A stretch of DNA of 64,000 bases from Robiginitomaculum antarcticum DSM 21748 (GTDB lineage Bacteria > Pseudomonadota > Alphaproteobacteria > Caulobacterales > Maricaulaceae): NCBI RefSeq assembly GCF_000365025.1, contig NZ_KB823012.1, positions 434,001-498,000 of the forward strand. Reading direction: 5' to 3'. Below are positions 18,269-27,998 of the stretch, in pieces (position 1 is the stretch's first letter; each line of letters starts with the position of its first letter). Under the pieces are notes generated by a model. That model was not told the DNA's origin, did not search any database, and saw only the letters and a program-made list of their open reading frames with translations. The position numbers and the translations under genes were made by a program.

Positions 18269-19306
18269 ATGATCAAGCGACCTTACCTTCTTTACCTTGG
18301 CAGCGGGGATGATCCACTATCCGTAAAAACAGCCCAAGGAATAATGACTTGGCGACCTGATTTCGTCGTTGGCGAAACAACAAATAACGGAAGCACCATT
18401 ACAGTAGGTGCGAAGCGCATGACGATTTCTGAAGGCGCTAAGCGCGGTGCAAAAACACTTGTACTCGGATACGCAAATGGCGGGGGTGTTATAGAATCCT
18501 CTCATCTTGAAGACATCGTTCAGGCTCTTGAACTGGGGATGGATGTAGCGTCAGGCATGCATCATGCGCTTCAAGATCATAAACAGGTGGAACAGGCCGC
18601 ATTACGCAATAACCGAACGCTTCATAATGTCCGGCAGACCGATCAGATTTTCAAAGTCGGAACGGGAGAAAAGCGGTCGGGGAATAGAGTTCTAGCTGTC
18701 GGCACAGACTGTTCTGTCGGTAAAATGTTTACAACACTCGCCATGCATAAGGACATGGTTGCGAGAGGGGTAAAGGCAGATTTCCGGGCTACAGGACAAA
18801 CCGGTATTTTTATTGCGGGAACGGGAGTGCCCGTCGACGCTGTTATCGCTGACTTTATCTCCGGAAGTGTAGAGGCTTTGTCACCGTCGCGTGAAGACGG
18901 GGGGTGGGATATTATTGAAGGACAAGGATCGCTCTTTCATCCTGCTTATGCAGGCGTTTCTTTAGGGCTATTGCACGGGGCTCAGCCGGATCATTTGGTT
19001 ATGTGCCATCAACCTCATAGGGAGCATATGCGCAATCTACCGGGGCGAGATGTTCCAGATATAGAAGAGTGCATGGAGGCTAATTTATGGGCCGCAAAAA
19101 CTGTTAATCCCAATGTAAAACTCTCCGGGATAGCGCTCAATACGCGGCATATGGATGAAGACAGCGCGAAACGCATTTGCATGGAACTAGAAGAGAAATT
19201 CGATCTTCCGTGTCAGGACCCCATGCGCCACGGGGTCGAGCGAATAGTTGACCGCGTATTGTTTTTAAAACACCAATCTTACTCAGTCTCGCTCGCAGAT
19301 GAATAG
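18269..19306 (+). CDS. dgcN: DUF1611-family N-acetyltransferase DgcN (D-glutamate pathway)
   Basis: The 345-residue protein belongs to the DUF1611 family: an N-terminal Rossmann-like part and a C-terminal P-loop domain with GTDCSVGK (residues 145-152), followed by RATGQTGIFIAGTGVPVDAV and a DFISGSVE stretch. Paired with an epimerase-family partner, such proteins were described in marine bacteria as DgcN, which acetylates D-glutamate to N-acetyl-D-glutamate. The next gene overlaps by eight bases and encodes that partner, which strongly supports the call. Activity on D-Glu here is inferred from family and context. Confidence 0.88.
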   Translation: MIKRPYLLYLGSGDDPLSVKTAQGIMTWRPDFVVGETTNNGSTITVGAKRMTISEGAKRGAKTLVLGYANGGGVIESSHLEDIVQALELGMDVASGMHHALQDHKQVEQAALRNNRTLHNVRQTDQIFKVGTGEKRSGNRVLAVGTDCSVGKMFTTLAMHKDMVARGVKADFRATGQTGIFIAGTGVPVDAVIADFISGSVEALSPSREDGGWDIIEGQGSLFHPAYAGVSLGLLHGAQPDHLVMCHQPHREHMRNLPGRDVPDIEECMEANLWAAKTVNPNVKLSGIALNTRHMDEDSAKRICMELEEKFDLPCQDPMRHGVERIVDRVLFLKHQSYSVSLADE

Positions 19307-20273
19307 AGCTTTAAAAGTACAATCTGAAAGCTGGCCCTTAAGAACAGTTTTTAATATTTCCCGCGGCGCCAAGCGGGCAGCCGATGTTATTGTTGTCGAA
19401 ATAACAGATGGTGATGTCATAGGGCGGGGCGAATGCGTTCCTTACCCTCGATATGGCGAGAGCCAAATGCAAGTGATTGATGATATTCGCGCCATTTCCC
19501 ATGAAATCGAATCCGGATTAACGCGACAAGATCTGCAGAGTCTTATGCCTGCTGGTGCTGCGAGAAATGCGGTAGACTGTGCTTTGTGGCAAGTGGAGGC
19601 TCGCAAACAAAATTTAAGCTTTTCCGAGCTTTTTGGATTACGAAAGTTTGATCCGGTCAGAACGGCACAAACAATCAGTCTTGATAGTCCAGATAACATG
19701 GCCAGGGCGGCGCGGAAAATAGGCGCTGGACTTCTGAAGCTCAAGCTTGGACAGGACGATGTTTTCGAGAGTGTGCGGGCTGTGCGCGACGCTGCGCCTC
19801 AAGCCAAAATTATAATTGACGCGAACGAAGCGTGGTCGATGTCACAGCTTCTGGAGGTCATGCCCTGTTTGGTTGAGGCAAAAATAGAATTAATTGAGCA
19901 GCCTTTGCCGCAAGATGACGATGATGAGCTCGGGGATTACAAAAGCCCGATTCCGATCTGCGCAGATGAGAGCTGTCACAGCACGGAAAATCTTGACACA
20001 CTGGCTAAGCGTTATGATGCCATAAATATCAAACTCGATAAAACAGGCGGACTTACCGAGGCTTTAAAATTGAGATCATCGTCGGAAAGTCTCGGATTAG
20101 ACGTCATGTTGGGATGTATGATTTGCACATCATTATCTATCGCACCCATTTTTGCTTTAACCCATGGCGTTAAATATATTGATATTGACGGCCCCTTATG
20201 GCTTGAGGCTGATCGATCCGGCGGATGTGTATTTGATGGAATTAGAATGCATCCGCCAAGTTTGATGACATGA
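19299..20273 (+). CDS. dgcA: N-acetyl-D-glutamate racemase DgcA (dipeptide-epimerase-like)
   Basis: The 324-residue enolase-superfamily enzyme has the catalytic lysine pair LKLKLG (~residue 148), metal ligands in IIDANEAWS (~residue 171), IEQPLPQ (~residue 197) and CADESC (~residue 222), and the second catalytic lysine in INIKLDKTGG (~residue 246). This is the muconate-lactonising subgroup that includes Ala-Glu epimerases. Beside DgcN it is expected to convert N-acetyl-D-glutamate to N-acetyl-L-glutamate for the arginine or glutamate pool. It is translationally coupled to dgcN by overlap. Confidence 0.88.
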   Translation: MNRALKVQSESWPLRTVFNISRGAKRAADVIVVEITDGDVIGRGECVPYPRYGESQMQVIDDIRAISHEIESGLTRQDLQSLMPAGAARNAVDCALWQVEARKQNLSFSELFGLRKFDPVRTAQTISLDSPDNMARAARKIGAGLLKLKLGQDDVFESVRAVRDAAPQAKIIIDANEAWSMSQLLEVMPCLVEAKIELIEQPLPQDDDDELGDYKSPIPICADESCHSTENLDTLAKRYDAINIKLDKTGGLTEALKLRSSSESLGLDVMLGCMICTSLSIAPIFALTHGVKYIDIDGPLWLEADRSGGCVFDGIRMHPPSLMT

Positions 20274-20422
20274 GAGATAGGCATAATAATAACACCGAGA
20301 CCATAGCCAAAGCTTATGTCTCTCGTAAGTGTTTGAATTGACCGCAGGGTTGGTCTGGCAAGCAACTCCTATATAAAAAGATATCCATGTTATTTGGATA
20401 AGAAAGATTGGCATTAAGAATA

Positions 20423-22126
20423 ATGATAAGGTTTAAAATCAAATCATTGCAAAAAGAAATGAGTTTTCTTTCTGTGTTTTTAGTGTCCACAGCGTCATTT
20501 TCTGTTATTTCAGGGTGTCGCACAACTCCAATATCTGAGAGCAGTGCTTACGACGACATTTTGATTGATATTTTAATTGAAGGCGGGACTATTTATCTTG
20601 GAAATGAGGGTGAAGGCCCTATTGAAACTGACATTGGCGTCACAGGTGAAAGAATTACATTTGTCGGTGATGCTGAAAAAGAATCTCTCCACGTCAAAAC
20701 CCGTATTGATGCCCGTGGTCTTATAGTCACGCCGGGGTTTATTGATCCCCACACTCATGCAAGTGCGGAAATATTTTCTGACGATGCCGCTAAAAGATTG
20801 AATGTAAATTATTTAACTCAAGGCGTCACAACCGTATTTATTGGTAATGACGGCGGAGGTGATCCGGATATTAAAGGCCGGCGAAAAATACTGACTGAGT
20901 CAGGCATTGGGACTAATGTTGCTCTTCTTGTTGGTCACGGCGCTATACGCCGCGAGGTGATCGGGCTTGCTGACCGGAAACCAACTGAAAGTGAACTTGG
21001 TCATATGAGGCGCATGGTTGCGCGCGCCATGTGTGATGGGGCCTTCGGGTTTTCGGCAGGTTTATATTACACGCCTCAAAATTTTGCGACAACCGACGAA
21101 GTTGTGGCTCTGGCGCAAGAAGCCGGTAGCCGTAACGGCTATTATGATACTCACATACGCGACGAAAGTAGTTATTCCATAGGTCTGAAAAATGCGATCG
21201 CTGAAGCTATAGAAATCGGCCATCGTTCGGATGCGCACACCCATATTTCCCATATTAAAGCGCTCGGTGCAGACGTATGGGGGGACAGTGAAGGTGTTGT
21301 AAAATTAGTCGAGACGGCAAGAGCGCGGGGACAAAGCGTAACCGCAGACCAATACCCTTGGTTGGCTTCCGGAACGCGGATCAGTAATGCGCTTTTACCC
21401 GCCTGGGCACTAGATGGCGGATTGGAGCAAACCCGCGAAAGATTTGAGCAACCTGCGACATTTAGCAAAATAAAATCAGAAATGGCAGAAAACCTACGTC
21501 GTCGCGGGGGTGCTGATTCCATATTAATAACGCGAATTATCGATGCCGACCCAGCGTTTAACAATAAAACCTTAGCAGAAATATCGGAAGAGCTGAATAT
21601 TGTCCCAATTGAAGTGGCGCTCAACATACTCAAAAGCGGTGATGCGCAAATCGCCTCGTTCAATATGAAAGAGGATGACGTCAAATATTTCATGCAACAG
21701 CCGTGGGTTATGACAGGATCAGACGGAAGCTCAGGGCACCCGCGAAAGTTTGCCAGCTTTCCGCAAAAATTTTCCAAATATGTTGTAAATGAGCAGCTCA
21801 TCACGCCGTCAGACTTCATCTACAGAAGTGCAGGTCTTGCGGCAGAATCATTGGGAATACGAGATCGCGGCTTTCTGAGAACGGGGTATTTTGCTGATAT
21901 CACCGTTCTTGATCCTAAGGCCTTCAAACCAAATGCGAATTACTCAGATCCGGAGATGTTATCCAGCGGCGTCATGAATTTGACGGTGAATGGCACGCTC
22001 GTCATCCAAGACGGCGAAATTAATACTGAATTCGCTGGACATGTACTGAGCGCTAAGACTGAAGCTGAGAGCGAAAATTGCTTTGGAGAAATATTTAAAT
22101 CATCCGAAATGGGCCTGCTTAAATAA
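20423..22126 (+). CDS. Lipoprotein N-acyl-D-amino-acid deacylase (D-aminoacylase)
   Basis: This amidohydrolase-superfamily protein has the metal-binding GFIDPHTHAS motif (HxH) after a small beta domain, then HISHIKALG, YPWLASG and the catalytic aspartate segment MTGSDGSSGHPRKF, all typical of D-aminoacylases. Before these, a hydrophobic stretch ends in the lipobox VISGC, so the enzyme should be a periplasmic or outer-membrane lipoprotein rather than cytosolic. The start is uncertain: ATG 20423 (567 residues) is preferred, TTG 20408 and ATG 20459 are alternatives. It would release free D-amino acids, such as D-Glu for DgcN/DgcA, from N-acylated forms. Confidence 0.88.
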   Translation: MIRFKIKSLQKEMSFLSVFLVSTASFSVISGCRTTPISESSAYDDILIDILIEGGTIYLGNEGEGPIETDIGVTGERITFVGDAEKESLHVKTRIDARGLIVTPGFIDPHTHASAEIFSDDAAKRLNVNYLTQGVTTVFIGNDGGGDPDIKGRRKILTESGIGTNVALLVGHGAIRREVIGLADRKPTESELGHMRRMVARAMCDGAFGFSAGLYYTPQNFATTDEVVALAQEAGSRNGYYDTHIRDESSYSIGLKNAIAEAIEIGHRSDAHTHISHIKALGADVWGDSEGVVKLVETARARGQSVTADQYPWLASGTRISNALLPAWALDGGLEQTRERFEQPATFSKIKSEMAENLRRRGGADSILITRIIDADPAFNNKTLAEISEELNIVPIEVALNILKSGDAQIASFNMKEDDVKYFMQQPWVMTGSDGSSGHPRKFASFPQKFSKYVVNEQLITPSDFIYRSAGLAAESLGIRDRGFLRTGYFADITVLDPKAFKPNANYSDPEMLSSGVMNLTVNGTLVIQDGEINTEFAGHVLSAKTEAESENCFGEIFKSSEMGLLK

Positions 22127-22159
22127 AGCAAGAATAAATAGAAAAAGGGAGTATGTATC

Positions 22160-25100
22160 ATGAAAATTTCACTACGCACCGCCGTCCAGATATCCGTATC
22201 GATTCTACCGCTTATGGCCATTAATGCCTATGCGCAGGTCGATGAGCCCGACAAACCTTATGATGAAATAATTGTAGTCGGCACCCAAATTAAAGGCGCC
22301 GATATAGCGGGTGATTTACCTGTTTCCGTGATAACAGCAGAAGACCTTGTAGCCGCGGGCCTTGAGTCCGGAGAAGATCTTCTCCGGTCTATACCTCAAG
22401 TCGGTGCAATCGGTTTCAATGGAGAGAATGCGTCTATTGTAGGCATTAACTCGGCCCGCGGAGACGTGGCCTCCTATAATCTCCGTAGTCTCGGAGAGGG
22501 GAACACGCTCGTCCTGCTCAATGGCCGCCGCATGGTGCTTCACCCGATCACGCAGACAGATTTCGGCGTCCCCGTTACAACGCCAAATGCGAATACACTT
22601 CCTACAGGCGCAATTAAACGCGTCGAAGTCCTCAGGGACGGTGCCGGAGCTATTTATGGAGCCGACGCCGTTGGCGGAGTTATCAATTATGTCCTGGATG
22701 ACGATTATGACGGCGCGGTAATCAGTAGCCGATTTGGCGGTGAGCTTGACGGCGGACGTTTGAGCTTCAACCTTCGCGGCGCGAAGGGGTTTCAACTCAA
22801 TGAGGGGCGCACCAGCGTGGTTGTTTCAGCAAGTGCTGACTGGCGCGACGGTTTGCTGGCGAGAGAAAAAGACTATGCAGCGAATTCAGATCAACGCGTG
22901 AATGCACCGGATGCTTTTGCGAATGATCTCTCTCTCGACAATCGATCCAGTCTGGAAGTTTTCTCACGCGTGGATTTCAATGGGCTCGGTGGTTTCCACT
23001 TGCGTCCGACTGACCTTGTTCGTGACAATGGCAATTTATTAACAGTTGATGATTGCGGTGGTCGAGGATTAGACGGCGCGCAAACGAGCTTTTTTGATGG
23101 AGTGTATAATGTGTGTCTGGATTCAAGCGGACAAGACCGCGCTATCCGCCCAAACCGAAACGAACAAAGGACGCTGGTTTCCGACAATGAAAGATACAAT
23201 TTTTTTGGATACATCAATCACGAATTAAGTGCAGATATGGAGCTTTACGGAGAAGCGTCATATTATCAGTCTAAAACCGAGCGCCAGTGGGAGCAGGCCA
23301 GTATATTAAGCAATGGGCGGTTCTTCGTCCCCTCAGATTATTATTATAACCCTTTTGGACCGGTCACATTTGATGATGGCCGTGCAAACCCTAACCGGCT
23401 TCCCGGGCTCGACCCTACGATTGTTCCTGTAGAGGGCTTGGGGTTCGAAGTGATCAGCTTGCGGCCCGTAGATGTTGGCCCGCGGGATATTACTGTGACG
23501 GGCGACAGTTTCAGGCTTCTCGGCGGGATTCGAGGACAGTTTTCCGGGTGGGATTATGATTCCGCCTTGCTTCACAGTGGCGCAACGGTAACAGACTCGA
23601 CGGACAACAGGATTAGCACGCCGTTACTTCAGGCCTCGCTGAGACTGGACACGCCCGCCGCTTATAATATTTTCACAGGGGTCAATCCTAATAACCCGGC
23701 GAGCATTACAGATTTTACGCCCAATCCTAGAAATGTGATTGATCCGTTTATAGTCAATGTGACACGGGCTGCGGAGACTCAATTAACTTTGGCTGATTTC
23801 AGAGTCTCGAACCCCTCAATCTACGCGTTGCCGGACGGAAATATTGGTATTGGCTTGGGCGTAGAATTTCGCTCCGAAACTTTTGACGAGAATAATTCCG
23901 ACCTTTTAGATGGCAGTGCGCCCTTCATTGACCCGCTAGATACCAGCCTCGCGGCGGGCGAAATTACTAACCAAAGTAGTGTTCAGGGCAGCAGTTTCCG
24001 ACCGGATATATCGGGTGATCGTCAAGTATTTTCAGCGTGGGGCGAACTGCTCATTCCGGTACTACGGAACCGACCTCTATTTTATCAATTGGATGTACAA
24101 GCGGCTGTTCGCTATGAAAACTTTAGTGGAAGCGGTGATATTACGCGACCCAAAATTGGTGTTGCGTGGTCTCCTATTGAGCAGATTAAGTTCCGTGGTG
24201 CTTACTCACTGGGCTTCAGAGCTCCGAATTTGGTTCAGTTAAATACACCAGTTTCGAATTTAACAACAAGTGTGGATGATTTCGCAGAGGGCATTTTTCT
24301 TGGGACTGGCGACATCAACGATGGTCCGTCCAATGGGAATTATGTTTTAGAAACGTCCGGGAACCCCGATCTTCAACCCGAGACAAGTGAAAATATAAAT
24401 CTGGGTGTGGTGTTAGAACCGATAAACGATTTCACGTTCACGGCAGACTTCTGGCGCGTCGAAACTGAAGGCACGACCGGCGTGCCGAGTGGCTCGAATG
24501 CGTCCCGTTTGGATGCACTTCTTCGAGATCAAGGATCTTTTAATCCAAATGTCATTCGTGACACACCGGACGCTGATAACCCGCTTGGAGAGATCGTTCT
24601 TATACGAAGAGGCTTTGAAAACCTAAATCGAAGAACGGTCGAAGGTTTGGATTTAGGTGCCCAGTACAGAAGAGAAACCGGTTTTGGTGATTTAAATTTC
24701 AAAGTTAACGCAGCGCGTCTCCTAACATTTGATCAAGAGCCCGGTGAGCTAGCCGACCGACTGGTAGCATTTGGTGCAGATCCCGACAGTCTAGGTTCTG
24801 CAGCGGGATCGCTCATTGAAACATCGGATTTTCCAAAATGGCGTGGGCATGCCTCGGTTGGCTGGAGAGGCTTGAATTCTGATTGGAGCGCTTTTGTGTC
24901 GGCAAACTACGTTGGTAGTGTAATTCAGACCTTTGTCACAGATGCGGATGGTAATGCGTATGAGGTTCCGTCGCGTATCGTCGTAAATGGATCGATTACT
25001 AAGCGTAACCTGTTTCAAGAGGGGCTTAGGGCCCAGCTTGGAATGCAAAACGTCTTTGATGAAGACCCGCCGTTTTCAGATTCTACATACGGCTATAATG

Positions 25101-25162
25101 GCGCGCTTCATTCCAATCTGGGGCGGTATGTATATTTGAGAATGACAAAAAACTTTGATTAA
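22160..25162 (+). CDS. TonB-dependent outer-membrane receptor
   Basis: The 1000-residue receptor has a signal peptide (to INAYAQ, ~residue 26), a plug with EIIVVGTQI, DLPVSVITAEDL, NTLVLLNGRRM and VEVLRDGAGAIYGADAVGGVINYVL, and a long barrel ending YVYLRMTKNFD. The LLNGRR/YGADAVGGVIN plug belongs to the large receptor type often linked to peptide or oligosaccharide import. ATG 22160 is preceded by AAAAAGGGAG. Position after the D-aminoacylase lipoprotein and before a glutamate-type symporter suggests import of peptides or N-acyl-amino acids, an inference from context. Confidence 0.94.
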   Translation: MKISLRTAVQISVSILPLMAINAYAQVDEPDKPYDEIIVVGTQIKGADIAGDLPVSVITAEDLVAAGLESGEDLLRSIPQVGAIGFNGENASIVGINSARGDVASYNLRSLGEGNTLVLLNGRRMVLHPITQTDFGVPVTTPNANTLPTGAIKRVEVLRDGAGAIYGADAVGGVINYVLDDDYDGAVISSRFGGELDGGRLSFNLRGAKGFQLNEGRTSVVVSASADWRDGLLAREKDYAANSDQRVNAPDAFANDLSLDNRSSLEVFSRVDFNGLGGFHLRPTDLVRDNGNLLTVDDCGGRGLDGAQTSFFDGVYNVCLDSSGQDRAIRPNRNEQRTLVSDNERYNFFGYINHELSADMELYGEASYYQSKTERQWEQASILSNGRFFVPSDYYYNPFGPVTFDDGRANPNRLPGLDPTIVPVEGLGFEVISLRPVDVGPRDITVTGDSFRLLGGIRGQFSGWDYDSALLHSGATVTDSTDNRISTPLLQASLRLDTPAAYNIFTGVNPNNPASITDFTPNPRNVIDPFIVNVTRAAETQLTLADFRVSNPSIYALPDGNIGIGLGVEFRSETFDENNSDLLDGSAPFIDPLDTSLAAGEITNQSSVQGSSFRPDISGDRQVFSAWGELLIPVLRNRPLFYQLDVQAAVRYENFSGSGDITRPKIGVAWSPIEQIKFRGAYSLGFRAPNLVQLNTPVSNLTTSVDDFAEGIFLGTGDINDGPSNGNYVLETSGNPDLQPETSENINLGVVLEPINDFTFTADFWRVETEGTTGVPSGSNASRLDALLRDQGSFNPNVIRDTPDADNPLGEIVLIRRGFENLNRRTVEGLDLGAQYRRETGFGDLNFKVNAARLLTFDQEPGELADRLVAFGADPDSLGSAAGSLIETSDFPKWRGHASVGWRGLNSDWSAFVSANYVGSVIQTFVTDADGNAYEVPSRIVVNGSITKRNLFQEGLRAQLGMQNVFDEDPPFSDSTYGYNGALHSNLGRYVYLRMTKNFD

Positions 25163-25164
25163 GA

Positions 25165-25191
25165 TTTTGGGGCGGGTTTTCCGCCCCAAAA
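25165..25191 (+). terminator. Intrinsic terminator after the TonB receptor
   Basis: TTTTGGGGCGG (25165-25175) pairs perfectly with CCGCCCCAAAA (25181-25191) across a five-base loop, three bases after the receptor stop codon. The AT-rich arm ends serve as the U-tract on either strand. It would end the dgcN-dgcA-deacylase-receptor transcript. Confidence 0.82.
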
Positions 25192-25388
25192 TATTTATAA
25201 TGGATTTACTCCCACGGCTCATTTTTCGATTGAAGAGGGTATGCTGAAATTTGTTTTTAAAATTCTTCTTTCGCAGATATCATGATTGTAGCTTGATTTT
25301 TAACATTTTGCGAACTTAAAGTATTTTGGTGAGCTTGGTGTATTCTATTTGGATTTATACGGTTCCCTAAACTTAAAAGGACAATACC

Positions 25389-26687
25389 ATGCTCAAACGC
25401 TGGCAAAATATTACGCTGTGGAAGCGTGTGCTTATTGGGCTGGCGCTCGGCACAATTATCGGTCTTTCAACGCACTACCTCGGAGGCGAAGCTGGTTCGA
25501 ACTTTGTAACGGTATGGATTTACCCATTTGGCGAGGCCTTTGTGCGTCTCATCAAAATGCTCATTTTACCATTAATATTTACAACTTTGGTTGTCGGTGT
25601 GATCGCGATGGGAGATCCAAAAAGGCTTGGATCACTCGGTGTGAAAACGATCGCGCTTTATTTGTTTACAACCTTTATCGCTGTTTTTCTCGGCTTGGTA
25701 TCCGGAACAATTTTCAAGCCCGGCGTCGGAATTGATCTATCCAATGTTGATCCCGGCATTCGCGAAAACCTTGCGAAGACCGCCACGCAGGACACACCGA
25801 CGATTTCGGAGAGCCTACTGGCTGTTATACCTGAAAACCCTGTGGCCGCGATGGCCAGCAACGATATTATTCCGGTTATATTTTTCGCGATCATCATAGG
25901 TGTCGGAATCATATCAATAGGAGATAAAGGCAAACCCCTTGTTATTTTTTTTGAGAGTGCCGAGAAAGTCGTTATGAAAATTACCTTATTTGTGATGGAG
26001 TTAGCTCCATTTGGAGTTTTTGCTCTTATTACTTGGGTTATGGCAGATGTCGGCCTCAGCATCATTTCTGCTATGGGAAAGCTGGCCCTTGCGCTTTATG
26101 TCGCTTGTTTTATCCAAATATTTGTTGTTTATGGCGGGCTTTTTGTCCGGACAATATTGAAATTACCACTTGTCAGATTTTTTTATGGCGTATTGGATGC
26201 ACAAGGCGTGGCATTTTCAACATCATCCTCCAGTGCGACCTTGCCGGTAACAATATCATGCGCCAAAGATAATTTGGGCGTCGACGATACTATTGCCGGC
26301 TCCGTGTTGCCGCTTGGAGCCACGATCAATATGGATGGCACAGCCATTTATCTTGGTATTATCGCCTTATTTGCTGCGCAAGCTTTGGGGATAGAGCTGA
26401 CATTGATGGAATATATACTCGTTGCTATCACCGTCACTCTGACGTCCATAGGAACCGCTAGCGTACCGTCAGCCAGCCTGTTTTTAGCATTTGCTGTACT
26501 CAGCGTATTTGGTGTGACGCTGGAGCAGTATACACTGATCATTGCCTTTATATTCCCCTTTGACCGTCTATTGGATATGATGAGAACTGTCACAAATGTG
26601 ACGGGGGATATTACAGTTGCGTGCACTGTGGCAAAGTGGGAAGGGCAGCTAGACGAAGAGGTTTTTCGGGCCAAACCCGTGCATTAA
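25389..26687 (+). CDS. Dicarboxylate/amino acid:cation symporter (glutamate type)
   Basis: The 432-residue inner-membrane protein belongs to the DAACS (GltP/GltT) family. It contains the re-entrant hairpin serine motif AFSTSSSSATLPVT (~residues 277-290) and the substrate/cation site GATINMDGTAIYLG (~residue 310), plus a hairpin-2 segment GTASVPSASLF. It would move glutamate, aspartate or a C4-dicarboxylate with protons or sodium. Located right after the island's TonB receptor and its terminator, it is a good candidate for uptake of the D-/L-glutamate released in the periplasm. Confidence 0.92.
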   Translation: MLKRWQNITLWKRVLIGLALGTIIGLSTHYLGGEAGSNFVTVWIYPFGEAFVRLIKMLILPLIFTTLVVGVIAMGDPKRLGSLGVKTIALYLFTTFIAVFLGLVSGTIFKPGVGIDLSNVDPGIRENLAKTATQDTPTISESLLAVIPENPVAAMASNDIIPVIFFAIIIGVGIISIGDKGKPLVIFFESAEKVVMKITLFVMELAPFGVFALITWVMADVGLSIISAMGKLALALYVACFIQIFVVYGGLFVRTILKLPLVRFFYGVLDAQGVAFSTSSSSATLPVTISCAKDNLGVDDTIAGSVLPLGATINMDGTAIYLGIIALFAAQALGIELTLMEYILVAITVTLTSIGTASVPSASLFLAFAVLSVFGVTLEQYTLIIAFIFPFDRLLDMMRTVTNVTGDITVACTVAKWEGQLDEEVFRAKPVH

Positions 26688-26744
26688 GCCCTGGCCTTTC
26701 ACTAACTAATTTAGGGGCTCGACGGGGGTTAGCTAGCGTGAATT

Positions 26745-27989
26745 TTATTTTTCATAATTCGATGCGAGGATCTCTTCAATAGCGCGGTAAGCAGAGTCCC
26801 CTTTTTGTGGGGCATCGCCGTTATTAATTGCGAAGTAAGCAATGCCAGTCTTTTTTGACATATCTACCCATAAGCCAGATCTGAGACCATAAGCATCACC
26901 GGCATGCCCGCTCCATTCTTCGCCTTTGGCTAGATCGTCGGCACACCCCCGGACAGGTGTGGGTAAAATTTGGGTGGCCAGACCATAAGTGCAGTAAAAT
27001 CCCCTATCCGTATCGCCAATGGTTTCAGCATCAATTTCACCGTTTTTACCGTTATATTGCCATTGCGGCGCTTGCATTTCCATTACCGATTCTGGCGTCA
27101 AAAAAACCTGGCCGTTATAACGCCCTTCATTGAGCAGAACCTGACCCACAGTAGTGAGATCGCGAACGGAAATCCGAAGACCGCCTTGCGGTGAAAACAG
27201 AGCGCCATTCTCACCCGGCACGTATTTTTCCAGATCGCAATGATGGCCTTTTTTAACGCGAATAGGGCATGGGGGTCGTATGCCCTTTAAATCATCAAGA
27301 TAAACCTGTCCGTCCAACTTATACATAACGACAGCACTCGCAATTTTTTCATCGCTGCATGTCGTCCAGTTATAACACGCGTCTATAGAGATGGGCTCAA
27401 AAACAAGCCGCTCCATAAGTAAGTCTAATCTTTCGCCCGTGGCACGCTCCATGATGGATGTGACAACGGGGAAATTTAAGTTGGAATAGCGAAAAAATGT
27501 TCCCGGAGCATGGTCAGGGTCATATACATCAGGAGCGCCAGCGACGTCCTCAAGCGGCACGCCATATCGAACGCCGTAATTTATGCCGTCATCCATCAGG
27601 CTGGATGTGTGGGACAGGAGTAGCCTTAATGTGACGGGAGTCTCAGGAAATGCGGGATTGCGTACGTCCCAACCGAGTATATCTGATACATCGTCATCGA
27701 GATTAAGCTTCCCCTCTTCGACAAGCTTCATAACGCCCAGTGTAAGAACCAATTTCGAAATAGACGCAATTCGTACAGGGTCGTCCAATGTTAAGACGCG
27801 CCCTGATTCACGATCCGCTAGCCCGGAGACCTTACTGTTTTTAATTCCATCTTTATCAAAGGTCGCCCAAGCATAAACTACATTGTCAGGTATCGCATAC
27901 TCAGCGCCAGATTGTTCCGGTAAATCCGCATCAGTTGAACATGCTGATACAATAAAGAGTGATGCGATTATCAAAGTTATTCTAGACAT
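26745..27989 (-). CDS. Lipoprotein serine hydrolase (class C beta-lactamase fold)
   Basis: The 414-residue protein has a lipoprotein signal with lipobox VSAC (C17), the serine-hydrolase nucleophile motif S76-I-S-K79, a YSNLN tyrosine motif (~residue 169) and a C-terminal GHAGDAYG segment in place of KTG. This is the family that includes D-aminopeptidases, D-Ala-D-Ala carboxypeptidases, esterases and class C beta-lactamases. It starts nine bases after the gamma-glutamyltransferase gene and so shares its operon. That setting favours a peptidase or amidase of D-amino-acid-containing peptides; antibiotic hydrolysis is not implied. Confidence 0.86.
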   Translation of the reverse strand: MSRITLIIASLFIVSACSTDADLPEQSGAEYAIPDNVVYAWATFDKDGIKNSKVSGLADRESGRVLTLDDPVRIASISKLVLTLGVMKLVEEGKLNLDDDVSDILGWDVRNPAFPETPVTLRLLLSHTSSLMDDGINYGVRYGVPLEDVAGAPDVYDPDHAPGTFFRYSNLNFPVVTSIMERATGERLDLLMERLVFEPISIDACYNWTTCSDEKIASAVVMYKLDGQVYLDDLKGIRPPCPIRVKKGHHCDLEKYVPGENGALFSPQGGLRISVRDLTTVGQVLLNEGRYNGQVFLTPESVMEMQAPQWQYNGKNGEIDAETIGDTDRGFYCTYGLATQILPTPVRGCADDLAKGEEWSGHAGDAYGLRSGLWVDMSKKTGIAYFAINNGDAPQKGDSAYRAIEEILASNYEK

Positions 27990-27998
27990 AGAACTCCC

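Noticed and set aside
24662-24676. Second LacI-like palindrome (AGAAACCGGTTTT)
   Set aside because: It lies inside the TonB receptor coding region and encodes conserved barrel residues; coincidence is likely.
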